Origin: Fusarium oxysporum f. sp. lycopersici 4287
Lineage: Eukaryota; Ascomycota; Sordariomycetes; Hypocreales; Nectriaceae
DNA length: 64,000 bases
Assembly: GCF_000149955.1 (NCBI RefSeq)
Contig: NC_030999.1
Location: 777,136-841,135, forward strand
Reading direction: 5' to 3'
Shown one piece after another: positions 53,240 to 64,000 of the stretch (its first letter is position 1; the number at the start of each line of letters is the position of its first letter). The notes beneath the pieces are model-generated. The model was not told the DNA's origin, did not search any database, and saw only the letters and a program-made list of their open reading frames with translations. Position numbers and translations under genes: made by a program.

Positions 53240-53686
53240 TATTCCCTCCTCGCTTTTTATCCCACCAGCCATGGTATAGTTATTTACAATTGCTTACAAT
53301 ATCAGTCTTCGTGTACCTCTATGTCTGAATCGGCTATGCAAACCTTATTAGGCCATGCTAAGCCTGGGTCTAAAAGCCCATGCTTGCTTCTAAACCTGAT
53401 CCCTGTCCAATCAGGAACTCACGCTTCGGTATCCGTACTCCGATATAAGGTTTGTGGAGATGATTCCCTCTGCAGCGTCTTTTTGAATGAATTCCTGAAA
53501 TGGCCATCTAAGGGATGAAACAAAACCTTCAGCTTCGGCAACTGGGCGCGGGAAACCAGCTTTACATACAAGCAGGTCTTCTTGTGCTAATACTTGGGAT
53601 CATTAGTGACACGTTACGTTCTGGGATAGATGATAAAAACACCTTTTATATCAGTCGCAGTCCGTTGTTTGTTGGGGCCAGGAGGG

Positions 53687-53692
53687 TATAAG
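53687..53692 (+). promoter_or_regulatory. TATA-like box of the GMC oxidoreductase gene
   Basis: The sequence tataag lies 102-107 bp upstream of ATG 53794, between mimp 3 and the gene. Confidence 0.45.
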
Positions 53693-53793
53693 ATCGACTT
53701 CGTCCCACACAATTCTCATACAGGTACTGTTTGATCAGCCCAGTTGTCATTTGAGAAAATACAAACACTCATTCATTGCCATTCATTTTGATC

Positions 53794-55984
53794 ATGCCTA
53801 AACTCCAAGCACTTACCTTGGCAGCTCTCAGCTGTCTGCATGCAACAACTGCATCAGCCTACCCGCGACAAGATGTCAATTTGCGTACGGAATATGACTA
53901 TATCATCGTTGGCGCAGGAGCCTCTGGCCTCACTGTTGCCAACCGCCTATCGGAAGATCCTGGTGCGTTCTACAGTAGCATCGCTCCTCGATATTTATTG
54001 ACACACCCGCAGCTGTGACCGTCCTCGTGATTGAAGCAGGTGACTTGTAAGATATACGTGATTTAACCCAAGAAAATACTAATATATATACAGCGATAAA
54101 AATGAGGACATCGTGACAATTCCAGGCCTTGCTGGTAATGCTGTTGGCACAAAGTATGACTGGAATCTCACTTATCCTTCTACCACTTCGCTCAATGGAC
54201 GCAACATCTCGATTCCTTTGGGCAAGGTCGTCGGAGGTTCTACCAAGCTGAACCGCATGGTTTACGATCGCGGATCACAGGCAGACTACGATCGCTGGGC
54301 TGAGCTTGGCAATGGCGATTGGCAGTGGAAAACCCTGCTTCCTTATTTCAAGAAGGTACACTGAGAACTCGGTAAATGTGCAAGATCGAAACTAACATTC
54401 GTCTTAGAACGAGAAATTCACTGGGCCAACTGCCGGTATCAAGAAGGAATATGGCATCACCACAGACCCTTCTGCTCATGGGTCCTCAGGTTACATCCAT
54501 TCCAGTTATTCACCTTTCTTCTGGCCCACAACGAGTAGGTACATCTTCTGCGTATGTAATTCGCAAAATGGATCAATACTAACATGCTTCAGAGAACCTA
54601 GTAGAAGCCACCGGAGAGCTCGACATCAATATCGCCGTCGACCAAGCCAACGGCGGCGCGATTGGAGGATACTTCTGCCCTCACAACCTCAATCGCGAGA
54701 CTCTTGTCCGCTCCTCTGCACAAGATTACTACAGTGCTGTCTCCCAGCGCAGAAACCTTCAGCTTCTTCCAGGCCATCAAGTTACTCGTGTTCTCACTAG
54801 CAAGAATGGAAGCTCCGTGAGGGCTAATGGCGTCGAGGTAAGTTGCAACTCTTCTCGGACCCTTGTTCATATCTGACGATTTCTTTGCAGTTTGCCAAGA
54901 ACAGGGACAGCGCCAAGAAGACTCTCAAGGCGAAGAAGGAGGTCATCCTTGCGGCTGGAGCCGTTCACACCCCTCAGATCCTGCAGGTTTCCGGCATTGG
55001 TGACTCAGCTTTACTCTCCAGCATCGATGTCCCTGTCGTCGTTGATCTCCCTGCTGTTGGTCAGAACTTCCACGATCATGTCTTTCTCGCCGTGGTGAGC
55101 ACAAGTAAGTCATTCCCTGCAATAGGAAAGTACCGGAGGCTGACGTTGCTTAGTCGATGCACCTATTCAAGGCAGCAACCTTACCAAAAACGCCACTTTC
55201 GCTGCTGAGGCGCGCGCTGAATATGATCAGCAAAAGAAGGGACCTTTAACTTCACCTACCGCTGATTTCCTTCTCTTCCTTCCGCTTTCCAACTACACAA
55301 GCGCTGCTTCAGATATCCACAAGCAAGCCACCGGCCAGGACGGCTCGAAGTTCCTCCCTACAGGTACACCTGCCGAGGTTGTCAAGGGTTACAAGAAGCA
55401 GCAGAAGGTTCTTAACGAGAAACTTCTTGACACACAATCTGCCATATTGGAGATCATCTGGGCCGATGGTACCTCGGTACTTGGCCTTCAACACCCTTAC
55501 TCTCGAGGTTACGTCAAGGCCAAGTCTTCCAACATCTTCGACTCTCCTGAGGCCAACCCCGAGTTCCTAAAGAACCCTCTTGACCTCGCTATTCTTGCTG
55601 AAGGTGTCAAATTTGCTCGAAAGCTCTCCGGCGCGCCCTCAATCAAGGCCCTGAACCCGTTTGAGCTCGTGCCTGGCGCTAACGTGACAAGCGACAGCGA
55701 CCTCGAACAGTTTATCCGTTCCAGTGCATCAACTTTGTTCCACCCCGCTGGTTCTTGCAAACTTGGTAGCCGCAGTGAAGGTGGCGTTGTTGATGAGAAG
55801 CTCAGGGTCTACGGCATTAAGGGACTCCGCATCGTCGATGCCAGTGTCATGCCTCTGCTTCCCGCCACGCACACCATGACAACTGTTTATGCTGTCGCTG
55901 AGAAGGTTAGTTGCATTCAAGCATGCTGACTATGAGTCATATTATTAACATATATAGGCTGCTGATTTGATCAAGAGTGGTTAA
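53794..55984 (+). CDS. Secreted GMC (glucose-methanol-choline) family flavin oxidoreductase
   Basis: Eight exons join in phase: 53794-53962, 54013-54046, 54094-54355, 54408-54534, 54593-54837, 54891-55104, 55154-55905 and 55958-55984, giving 609 aa. Residues 1-22 form a signal peptide (MPKLQALTLAALSCLHATTA). Then come the FAD motif YIIVGAGASGLTVANRL, GMC signature 1 (GKVVGGSTKLNRMVYDRG), signature 2 (GAVHTPQILQVSGIG), the active-site region FHPAGSCKLG and the C-terminal THTMTTVYAVAEKAADL. The family oxidises alcohols or sugars and reduces O2 or quinones; the substrate here is unknown. An extracellular location is predicted. Mimp 3 lies in the promoter. The gene is intact. Confidence 0.9.
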
Positions 55985-56106
55985 GCAACTTCTGGACTTC
56001 AAACGAACCCAAATGGCCCGGAATCAGAATCGAGCGACGTGTGATATTTCCTTTGTAGATATTCATTTGCTCTTTATTGTATAGATTCTCCTACCATTTA
56101 TATATA

Positions 56107-57967
56107 ACGTGGTTGATAAGCATGCTGACCGGACAAGTATGCTGACCAAAAATCCCTCATCTTACATCATTACTATCTGATTAAATACTACACAACAACC
56201 CAGTATGCCACAATCTTCAAATGAAGCTAGAATCCTTCTTGCCCTTCAGGCCCTTCAAAATGACCCAAAGCTAGGCATCCGACGCGCTGCAAGTATGTAT
56301 GAAGTTAGCTATGGTACCCTCCGTAACCGAAAGAATGGCATTCAATCACGAGGCGATTGGATTCCAAAGTCACGGAAGCTATCTGATCTAGAAGAGAACA
56401 TAATAATCCAATTCATTCTCGACCTAGATTCGCGAGGATTTCCCTCGCGACTGCGTTTTGTGGAAGAAATGGCCAATTCTCTGCTTGCAGACCGCGATGC
56501 GCCACCAGTCGGCAAGGCGCTGGGCTCATAACTTCGTAAAGCGACAACCAGAGCTAAAGACGCGTTTATTTCGGAAATATGACTACCAGAGAGCCAAATG
56601 CGAAGATCCAACTATTATTCGTGGCTGGTTTAGGCTCGTACAGAATACAATCGCAAAGTATGGTATCCGATCAGATGATATTTGGAACTTTGATGAGACT
56701 GGCTTTATGATGGGCATCATTATGGCCGGAATGGTCGTTACAGGCTCAGAAAGGCAAGGAAGACCAAAATCAGTGCAGCCTGGAAACCGGGAATGGATTA
56801 CTGTAATCCAGGCGATTAATGCAGAAGGTCAATCGATCGCGCCGTTCATCATTGGTGCGGGCCAATATCACCTTGCCAACTGGTACCAAGAAAGCAACCT
56901 CCCGGGCGATTGGGTTATTGCAACGAGCCAAAATGGGTGGACAAATAACCAGCTGGGTCTTGAGTGGCTAAAGCACTTTGATCGATCTACAACTAAACGA
57001 TCAAATGCTCGGTATCGTCTTCTGATCCTTGATGGTCACGAAAGCCACCACTCTGCTGATTTTGAGAGATATTGCAAGGAGAACAAGATTATCACGCTCT
57101 GTATGCCGGCTCCTGCATCTCACCTACTCCAGCCTCTTGACGTTGGGTGTTTTGCAGTACTGAAAAAGGCATATGGTCGAGAAATAGAGCATCTGATCAG
57201 ATGCTCTATAACCCACATTTCAAAGACCGAGTTCTTCCCGGCCTTTTATGCCGCATTTAAAGCCACTTTTACTGAAAGCAATATCCAGGGAGGTTTTAGA
57301 GGAGCTGGGCTTGCTCCTTTTGACCCAGAAAATGTAATCTCAAAGCTTGATGTACAGCTACGGACTCCAACGCCTCCCGAGGAGGCTGCTAAACCATCGA
57401 CCTCTTGGACTTCAAAGACCCCAACAACAGCAGTTGAGGCCCAATCTCAGTCTGAATACCTTGAAAGGCGAATCAGAAGGCATAAGAGTAGCTCACCAGA
57501 GTCAATTATAGAAGCTTTAAAGTCTAGTACTAAAGCCACAAAGGCAGCTATACATCGACTAGCCTTAGTAGAGGCTAGGTTAAAAGATCTTGAACAAACA
57601 AATAAGATAATAAGCCGGCGCCGAAGGGGAAAAAGGACTAGACTACAGAAAGGAGGGACTATGACTGTACAGGAAGCATCGCAAGTAATTGATCAGATGG
57701 ATGTTGATACGCAAGTAATATCTGAGTTATCGAAATGTGGTGGTCAAGGAAGATCGGCGCGACCGGGTGTTCGGTGTTGTGGTGTATGCGGCAAGGCCGG
57801 ACATAATGCAAGGACCTGTCAGGTAGTTATTGAGATATCTGGGGAAGAGTATAGCGAATAGTTTTAATTAATTAGCTACTTTGTGGTGGTTTTATAGCAA
57901 TATAAAGCCAAATGGTTGAGATTTTTGGTCAGCATACTTGTCCGGTCAGCATGCTTATCAACCACGT
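56107..57967 (+). mobile_element. Pogo/Fot-like DNA transposon, nearly intact (copy 1)
   Basis: It is 1861 bp long with long perfect inverted ends (about 47 bp, starting acgtggttgataagcatgct) and TA duplications at 56105-56106 and 57968-57969. Each end contains the repeated word agcatgctgacc/agtatgctgacc. It sits 122 bp downstream of the GMC gene. Confidence 0.95.
56205..57861 (+). pseudogene. Pogo/Fot transposase with a single +1 frameshift
   Basis: The first frame (56205-56531) has the HTH region (ILLALQALQNDPKLGIRRAA) and the start of the CENP-B-type domain. The rest (in frame from about 56510 to 57861) carries the DDE core: NFDETGF, then LILDGHESHHS, then HLLQPLDVGCF, a basic coiled-coil tail and a zinc knuckle (CCGVCGKAGHNARTC). 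A run reading aaggcgctgg near 56514-56522 has one G too many relative to the homologous copy at 27476-29305, which explains the shift. Everything else is open, so the break is recent or a sequencing error. Confidence 0.9.
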
Positions 57968-57978
57968 TATAGCTCTTC

Positions 57979-57980
57979 CG

Positions 57981-58008
<28 letters not shown>
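57979..58008. repeat. Poly-A run of about 29 bases
   Basis: An uninterrupted A tract lies 12 bp after the pogo element. No attached retroposon was recognised. Confidence 0.9.
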
Positions 58009-58011
<3 letters not shown>

Positions 58012-58333
58012 CACCATCCATGCTGAACAGTATCCAAGACCTCTGTAGGTGTAGAGTTGATTCTCCACTTCCTAAATCCGCCAGTTGAATGGCATATGTG
58101 GTTCAATAAACGATGCCAGGTTATCGAAACTTTGTCCAAGCTCAATATCATCCATAGAAGTACTCAAATAAGGAGGACTCATAATTTGATGTAGCAGGGT
58201 AGGCATTAGTAATCTGGCTATATGCTTTAAGTAACTCTGCGGGATGGAATACCCCGCACAAGAGATAACTTAAGACAACAATCAATACATTTGCTGCTGC
58301 TCAACACATTTTACTTTAACCCTTTAAGCACGC

Positions 58334-59669
58334 TCAGTGCGACATTTGATCTTCTCTCGCAACCCCCGACTCCCCAAAAGTAGGCCCTGAACTAGGTCCT
58401 TGGTAGACGGCGTCGGATGCCATCGATGGTCGTGTGACAGCGGTGCTAGTAAACTGGTAGAATACTTTGGAGATGCCAACTAACTTCTTACCGAGTGACT
58501 CGCTTTCTGCTAAGGGCTCGATCGCACTCATAGTCGCGGACAGAAGAGCCAGGCCGCCATTTGTGTTGTTTATATTGCGCAGTAGTGCTGGGTAGAATCT
58601 TTTTTAATTTCTTTTCGTAGAACTTGGTTGCTTCTTATTGAGCTGAGAGTTATTCTCGGGTTTATATATCTAGATGATTGTATCTAGGACTTTGAACTTT
58701 TAATCTAGGAATTTCAGACTAACAGTCTGGATCCTGAAGGGAAGGGGGAATCCCGGATTCTCCAACAATTTGAAGACGTTGCCACTGTATTGCCGGCCAA
58801 GACGACGAATGCGGTAATTGGAACGGTCAAAACAAACTTCTCTTTGTCAGATATCTCCAAAGAATGTGGAAGATTAAACTTTACAAATTAAGGAATTTGG
58901 TCCAGCGTTCAACGTTTTGGTCAACAAAAGCTTCGGGTGCTCGAACGATCGTAGTCAAAGCCCGACGAGCATCTTGAACACACTCGAAGCTGCACTTCAA
59001 AGGGCTAGCACTAAGCTCATCGTAGGTTATGACGGGATACGCGATCGTCGTCAAGCATTTCGTGACGAGGTCTAGAAAAAGGTTGGTTGCTGCATACCGG
59101 TAGTTTTTGATGGGGCCTAGCTGGCGAAAGAAACCCGGGATCTCGAGAGTGCGGAGCTTCTTCTGTTATTGGATATCATCACCAACGGTAATTGATATAG
59201 TAGTAACTAGTAGTAGTAGGAGGTGAGAGACTGAACCTGAGTGATTTAAATTTCATCTATCGACTGCCTCTGCGACCGGCGCAAAAGCTTTTCAATCACC
59301 TTCTCCACCAGCTTGCCTATATTATGAACATTAAGTCCCTTCCTGAACTTGATATTGTCCCAAAGGACATCTTTCCGCTTACTATCTTGTAGACAATATT
59401 GGTCGCTATTCACAAAATAAAGATAGACGTGTCCACCAGGATCACCTGAAGACGGCGAACGGCTTGAATTCTTCAAAGTCCCAACCCAACATCGCTCGTT
59501 CTTCAGCTGCAGTGGACGCCCGCGCTGTGTGTCTGCCCCGTGCTCTAAGCGAGTAGGTGGTGCCTCTATCACAAAAACTTAGCTTCTCCTTCTCAAATTG
59601 GGTACTTGGGCGCTCACGGCGTCGGCGGCGAGCCGCCTTCCCAGAGGGTTTACCAGTGGATCCAGGCAT
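58334..59669 (-). pseudogene. Multi-exon hypothetical gene interrupted by a solo LTR
   Basis: Exons on the minus strand: 59669-59446 (MPGSTGKPSGKAARRRRRER start), about 59381-59250 (KRKDVLWDNIKFRKGLN), about 59165-58885 (LEIPGFFRQLGPIKNYRYA), 58841-58768 plus 58558-58492 on the far side of the LTR, and 58445-58334. Introns 59382-59445, 58842-58884 and 58446-58491 have GT/AG ends and fit in phase once the LTR and one duplication copy are ignored. The junction between exons 2 and 3 was not resolved. The protein is basic and of unknown family. The insertion destroys the fourth exon. Confidence 0.5.
58564..58767 (+). mobile_element. Solo LTR (LTR copy 3) with 5-bp target duplication
   Basis: It begins tgttgtttatattgcgcag and ends attctccaaca, flanked by atttg on both sides (58559-58563, 58768-58772). 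This defines the true LTR limits for the family and shows LTR-LTR recombination of a former retrotransposon. Confidence 0.92.
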
Positions 59670-59833
59670 ATGTTCGAAAACGTATTGTGAGAGCCAAATT
59701 CAAGCAGCTGCCACGAAAGTGGTGAAGTAATGATAGATAGATAGATGGAGCTTATTACGCTCGGGAAAACGAATCTCATAAAGGCCAGTAGGTACGCTAA
59801 GCCGTTTACGATTCCTCCGCATTGATCCGGTCT

Positions 59834-59933
59834 NNNNNNNNNNNNNNNNNNNNNNNNNNNNNNNNNNNNNNNNNNNNNNNNNNNNNNNNNNNNNNNNNNN
59901 NNNNNNNNNNNNNNNNNNNNNNNNNNNNNNNNN
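59834..59933. other. Assembly gap of 100 N
   Basis: Exactly 100 unknown bases, a conventional placeholder for a gap of unknown size. Frames crossing it are meaningless. Confidence 0.99.
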
Positions 59934-60312
59934 AATACGATGGGGTGAGTGTATCCAAGTGTGGACCAGAATGTTGTGATGTTATTGATCGTCGACTTGA
60001 TTCTTGTTGGATTAGTGATAGCGCCTCGATAAAAGAAACATGTATTTTGTGGGTCCCCGGATATATCAATACCGGGTAGCGGGGAAAACACCTAAAAGGA
60101 CAGAACGGAGACAGAAGCTCCTGGGGAGGAGATTGATCCTCAAGTGTGAAAATTAACCCTATTTTAATTGGATATTAACCCTACTCGCGTATCTAACAAT
60201 TCCCAGCCGCCAATCTAACAACTTCTGTCCCCACCTTGGCAAGCGAATGGAGAGCTCGGTGTACTAACAATTTCCCCGCAACCATCACCGGGTCAACCAA
60301 TCCAATGGCCAG

Positions 60313-61935
60313 ATGAATTCTCAGCCGCCATTTAATCCTCCACTAACATCATCGTCAATAAACCTACCATTACATCACTCCCTTCAACACAACACAAGCA
60401 CCGCTTGTCTATTCGGCATGCATATTGATGCCATCTACGCCTGGATCGTAACCATTGATCCTACCACCACGTCTACCGATTTCACTGGCCAAAGTGAGCA
60501 AAATTCGGCTGACATAGATTTTTACGACGCGTTGTTGAATAAGGCTAAGCGGAAGAAGCTACCCAGCCCTTCCATGTCGAGCCCATCGAAACGCCAGCGA
60601 CTGGAAGACTCTGATCCTTTTGTTGACTGCGATGCAACACCACGACGACCAGTTACCAGTGCACCCGACAGTATCCTCTCTAATTCAGCACCCTCATTTG
60701 ACATCCCAGGTTCTACCGCCCACTCGACAGCGCCTACGTCTGTTTTCACTGAGATCCTCGCCTCCCGACCGCATTTTGCCAATCAACAATCCCGACAGCC
60801 ACGAAGTCCATCGCCTTCAAAGCAATACAAAAAAAGGAACGACTTACTGAGACTTGACTATCCAGTAAGATTCACACCAGAGAAAAATCTGAGGGCTGCG
60901 CTTCCCTCTGATGCGCATGATCTTTATGATGCGTTGGTTACGGCAGAATACTGCGAAGCCATACTGCCGGCCGCACTGAAGGACGTGCCAGGTTTAGAAC
61001 TTCCCGATACTCGCCCTTATATGTGGCAACAAGCAGACAAGACTACGGACAATCGAACGAATATCTCTATTGTCGACAAAAACTCTCGTTTTCAGGAAAT
61101 CATTGAGCGCTCTAATGAGTCGTCTAAGCTGCGTCGCTCCGAGGCAGCATGGAACTCCCACGTCCACTGGCATATCCTCTCTCAACTCGCCGAAACCTCG
61201 TCCGTTCGCGTCGAGGACATAACATCAGCGCGCATCGTCCCGAGATTTCGTCCTTGCTTCACTGCATCCGACGATTTTCCTGACGAGACCGGTTCATCTT
61301 CGACAGGTAGTTACAGCACCAACAGCAACACATCGGCATCGCGGGTCAACACGGCAAAATCGGTGCATAAGATGGTTGACTTTGCACTCGTTCTCGAGCC
61401 CGATCAAGACCTCGCTGCTATTATCGAACGTCTTACAAAATTTCCACATGATGCGACAGTCAATCAGACAGCGTATTTTCCGTTGAAAAATCGTCCCGCG
61501 CCAGTGTTTATTGAAACAAAAACAGCAGCCGGAAATGGCGAAACAGCAGATGTCCAGCTTGGCATTTGGATAGCAGCATGGCATGGAAGCATGCGTAGCC
61601 TGATGAAGCGCGGTGGCATGGTTGAGCGAATCATCACAGTTCCTCTGATCCAAGTGACTGAAGGGAGATGGACCGTCATGTTTGCTGTGGATGCGGGGAG
61701 TGAAATTGTACGTTTTCTCACCGTCTTCATTTTCTTTACCTTGGCTAACTGTTAGTAGCAAATCGCTTATCGGGACTTTAAGATTGGGAGTAGCGATGGA
61801 CCTATAGGGATGTATCAACTTCAGGCTGCCCTTTTGGCGATCACCAAATGGATGGAGGGGGCGTATAAGACGTGGATCACTCGAGTTGTCTCGAGGGCAT
61901 TGGCTCAGCCACAAGTTAGCCAGGAAAAGTCTTAA
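60313..61935 (+). CDS. PD-(D/E)XK nuclease-like domain protein (fungal PDDEXK_12 type)
   Basis: Exon 1 is 60313-61707 and exon 2 is 61759-61935; the intron 61708-61758 (51 nt, donor GTACGT, branch CTAAC) joins in phase. The length is 523 aa from 60313, or 488 aa from the ATG at 60418, which gives the commoner N-terminus (MHIDAIYAWI). A Ser/Pro-rich linker and a basic SPSKRQR stretch suggest nuclear targeting. The nuclease-like core is in the last third: KMVDFALVLEPD, then RPAPVFIETKTA (E-T-K), then DVQLGIWIAAWHGSMRSL. This fungal family is numerous in Fusarium; its biological role is not known. The gene is intact. Confidence 0.78.
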
Positions 61936-62569
61936 AGAGGCGGATTATGTTATTTGTTGATCTTTTTTGGATACCCTACTCTTATGTTCTTAATTGTCGT
62001 GTACCCCAAATTGTCGCCTGCCCCCTGTCCATTCTCACGTATGCGTCCATCTCCCACCTATTTCCATGCATCGATTTCCATAGCGACTACGTACAATCGT
62101 TACTCTACGTGTTACCGACTCGTCTGAATGCATGCCAGATAAAGGCTCTCACGCTGCTCAGAACCAACGATCAGGGCATGCTGGTTGGTCAACCTGATTG
62201 CAACAAGTAACATTGAGTGCACCACTTTTGCGCTGGAGCCCCGGCAGGTTGGCTTCAGCCCTCGTATTCGGCCATTAAATAAAGAGGCTATGGTGTTGGC
62301 ATAAATGCCTATCGCCAATCACGAGTGGAAGATGCTCAGCTTGCGGCAGCACTAAGAGAAGTGGCGTCTAATTTACGCCACCCCCTCAACCATGCAGCTT
62401 GGTGAGAGCCTTCTCTTCTGCCTATTGAGAATTTCTGTTACTTTGTCTCCGCTTCATTTTTTGGCATTTTTGCATCCTCTGTCTCCGGCTTCAGAACTAT
62501 TGCTTATCGTATGGTCGATCAATTTATCTTAATCAGTAATTTGCTTTCCCCCACATCATATCGCAAACC
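61936..62569. other. Intergenic stretch
   Basis: No gene is supported. A T/C-rich tract near 62410-62500 precedes the NLR-type gene. Confidence 0.4.
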
Positions 62570-64000
62570 ATGGCGAACCCCCAGGACTACACAGTTGGCT
62601 GGATCTGCGCCCTTAACAGTGAATCTGTCGCTGCCCAGGCTTTCCTCGACGAAGAACACGAGGGCCCTCGAGCAGTGGCCCAGAACGATAACAACAATTA
62701 TGCCTTGGGCAGGATCGGGAATCATAATATTGTGATTGCCGTCTTGCCCGATGGGGAGTACGGTACGGCCGTTGCCGCGGCCGTAGCAAGAGAAATGCTT
62801 GGCAGCTTCCCGAATATCCGCATCGGACTCCTAGTCGGGTATCGGCGGTGGTGCGCCAGGTCCAAATCATGATATACGTCTTGGCGACATCGTGATCAGC
62901 AGCCGTGACGGCGGAAGAGGCGGAGTCTTCCAATATGATTTCGGCAAGACAATCCAGAATCAGTCTTTCCAAGAAACAGGGTTCTTAGACCAACCGCCGA
63001 TGGTGCTGCGGACGGCAGTTAGTGCCCTCAAGGGTAGGTACGACTTGAAGGGCCACAGGCTTAATGACGACGTGGACATGGCATTCAAGAAGATCAAAAA
63101 GCGAAAGAAGTACTCTCGCCCACCTGCGAGTAGCGACAGACTGTACCGACCTGACATCACACATCCTCCACACTCGACCGAAGGTTGTAGTGTGGTGTGT
63201 GGTGACGACCCATTCCATATACTGGCCCGGGCCGAACGGGACGAAGAAGACGACAACCCAGCCATCCACTACGGATTAATCGCTAGTGCCAATCAACTAA
63301 TGAAGGATGCACTTGTGCGGGATAAGTTGGCGGCGGAAAAGGGCGTCCTCTGCTTCGAGATGGAGGCAGCAGGCCTCATGAACCACTTCCCATGTCTGGT
63401 TATACGCGGTATATGCGACTATTCTGATTCTCATAAGAACAAGGAGTGGCAGGGCTTCGCGGCCATGGTGGCAGCGGCGTATGCGAAAGATCTTCTTCGT
63501 CAGATCCCCCCTACCAAGGTCGAGGCCGAGAGGAGGATTAGCGAGGTTCTGAATTCCAGTTAGTGTCGCCATTCGTTGTCATCGACCCCCTTCTAACTGC
63601 GGGTAGTTGAGACGGCATTGAACGGCGTGCAGAAAACATCGAATGTAACCAAGGCCATAGTCGAGGCTGTCAGATCGAACCAGCATGTGGCCACGATCAA
63701 AGACTGGCTCTCTCCTCCTGACTCCTCGACCAATGTCAATCATGCAAGAAAACTTAGACACGAAGGAACTGGAGAGTGGTTCCTCAATAGCGCTGCCTTC
63801 AGAGAGTGGGAAACTGGATCACGTCGGCATCTGTGGCTCTACGGACTGCCAGGATGTGGCAAGACAGTTCTAAGTACGACGATTCTCGACTATCTTATTC
63901 ATATAGATGACCATATAACCCTTGATTTCTTCTTCGACTTTAGCGACACAATGAAGCAGACCGTAGACGGCATGTTGCGCTCGCTTGTCTTTCAACTTTA
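62570..64000 (+). pseudogene. NLR-type protein: PNP-like domain followed by NACHT, 1-bp frameshift, runs off the window
   Basis: The start reads [19 protein letters not shown], the usual opening of fungal PNP/UDP-phosphorylase-type sensor domains; the domain ends with [20 protein letters not shown] and [17 protein letters not shown] 48-nt intron (63559-63606) leads into a linker and the NACHT P-loop (LWLYGLPGCGKTVLS) near 63830-63865. At about 62838 a ggg run holds one extra G, breaking the frame after GLLVG; the frame resumes through the PNP domain to 63558. Such NLRs act in non-self recognition and heterokaryon incompatibility. The break may be real decay or a homopolymer error. The C-terminal repeats lie beyond the window. 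Confidence 0.8.

Noticed and set aside
57979..58008. Poly-A run as the tail of a retroposed gene
   Set aside because: No coding or LINE-like sequence precedes it; it follows the pogo element directly.
59579..60091. Frames spanning the N run
   Set aside because: They are produced by unknown bases in the 100-N gap.
1..64000. tRNA, rRNA, CRISPR arrays and bacterial-type operons
   Set aside because: No cloverleaf-like sequence, rRNA core motif or regularly spaced direct repeat array was seen, and the genes are eukaryotic with spliceosomal introns.

Overview
The window reads as nuclear DNA of a filamentous ascomycete, most likely a Fusarium of the F. oxysporum species complex and probably an accessory (transposon-rich, gene-poor) region. 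Protein-coding genes carry short introns of about 41-64 nt with GTAAGT-like donors and CTAAC/CTGAC branch sites. Three miniature elements have the mimp terminal repeat (CAGTGGGATGCAATAA or CAGTGGGATGCAAAAA) with TA target duplications. Around them lie hAT, pogo/Fot, Tad-type LINE, MULE and LTR relics. One 100-base run of N (59834-59933) marks an assembly gap. No rRNA, tRNA or CRISPR array was recognised.

Layout. 0-4.3 kb: an unknown ORF whose 3' end is split by an intact hAT element (1295-4243) with a perfect 8-bp target duplication. 5-8.2 kb: two secreted-protein genes, LysM-like with a Ser/Thr-rich tail, and DUF3455-like. 9.4-11.4 kb: a large FAD-dependent oxidoreductase. 12-14.4 kb: poorly resolved small ORFs with a duplicated coding segment. 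14.6-21.1 kb: a palindromic miniature element abutting a full two-ORF Tad-like LINE, followed by a MULE relic. 21.8-22.8 kb: a secreted Cys-containing protein with a broken signal-peptide start. 23-29.3 kb: repeat-rich, with two decayed pogo copies and an inverted dispersed repeat. 29.5-33.7 kb: the most striking block, in which two mimps sit between a small 8-cysteine secreted protein (minus strand) and a secreted GH125 mannosidase (plus strand). 34-41.7 kb: two damaged hAT elements bracketing a 5'-truncated unknown gene. 42.2-45.4 kb: a coiled-coil / PD-(D/E)XK-like / kinase-like protein lying between two LTR copies. 45.5-49.7 kb: a decayed 2-oxoglutarate oxygenase and a Zn2Cys6 transcription factor resembling the Fusarium EBR family. 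50-53.3 kb: repeats, including a 47-bp LINE stub and a third mimp. 53.8-56 kb: a secreted GMC oxidoreductase. 56.1-58 kb: a pogo/Fot element that is nearly intact. 58.3-59.7 kb: a multi-exon gene interrupted by a solo LTR. 60.3-61.9 kb: a PD-(D/E)XK nuclease-like protein. 62.6-64 kb: the 5' part of a PNP-NACHT NLR-type receptor with a 1-base frameshift, running off the window.

How it fits together. The cellular genes are mostly secreted or self/non-self and regulatory types, a content typical of fungal accessory compartments. Mimps sit upstream of three secreted-protein genes, which in F. oxysporum is a known mark of host-induced effector loci. The small Cys-rich protein at 29557-29889 is the best effector candidate. 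All functions are inferred from sequence reading; no database search was possible.
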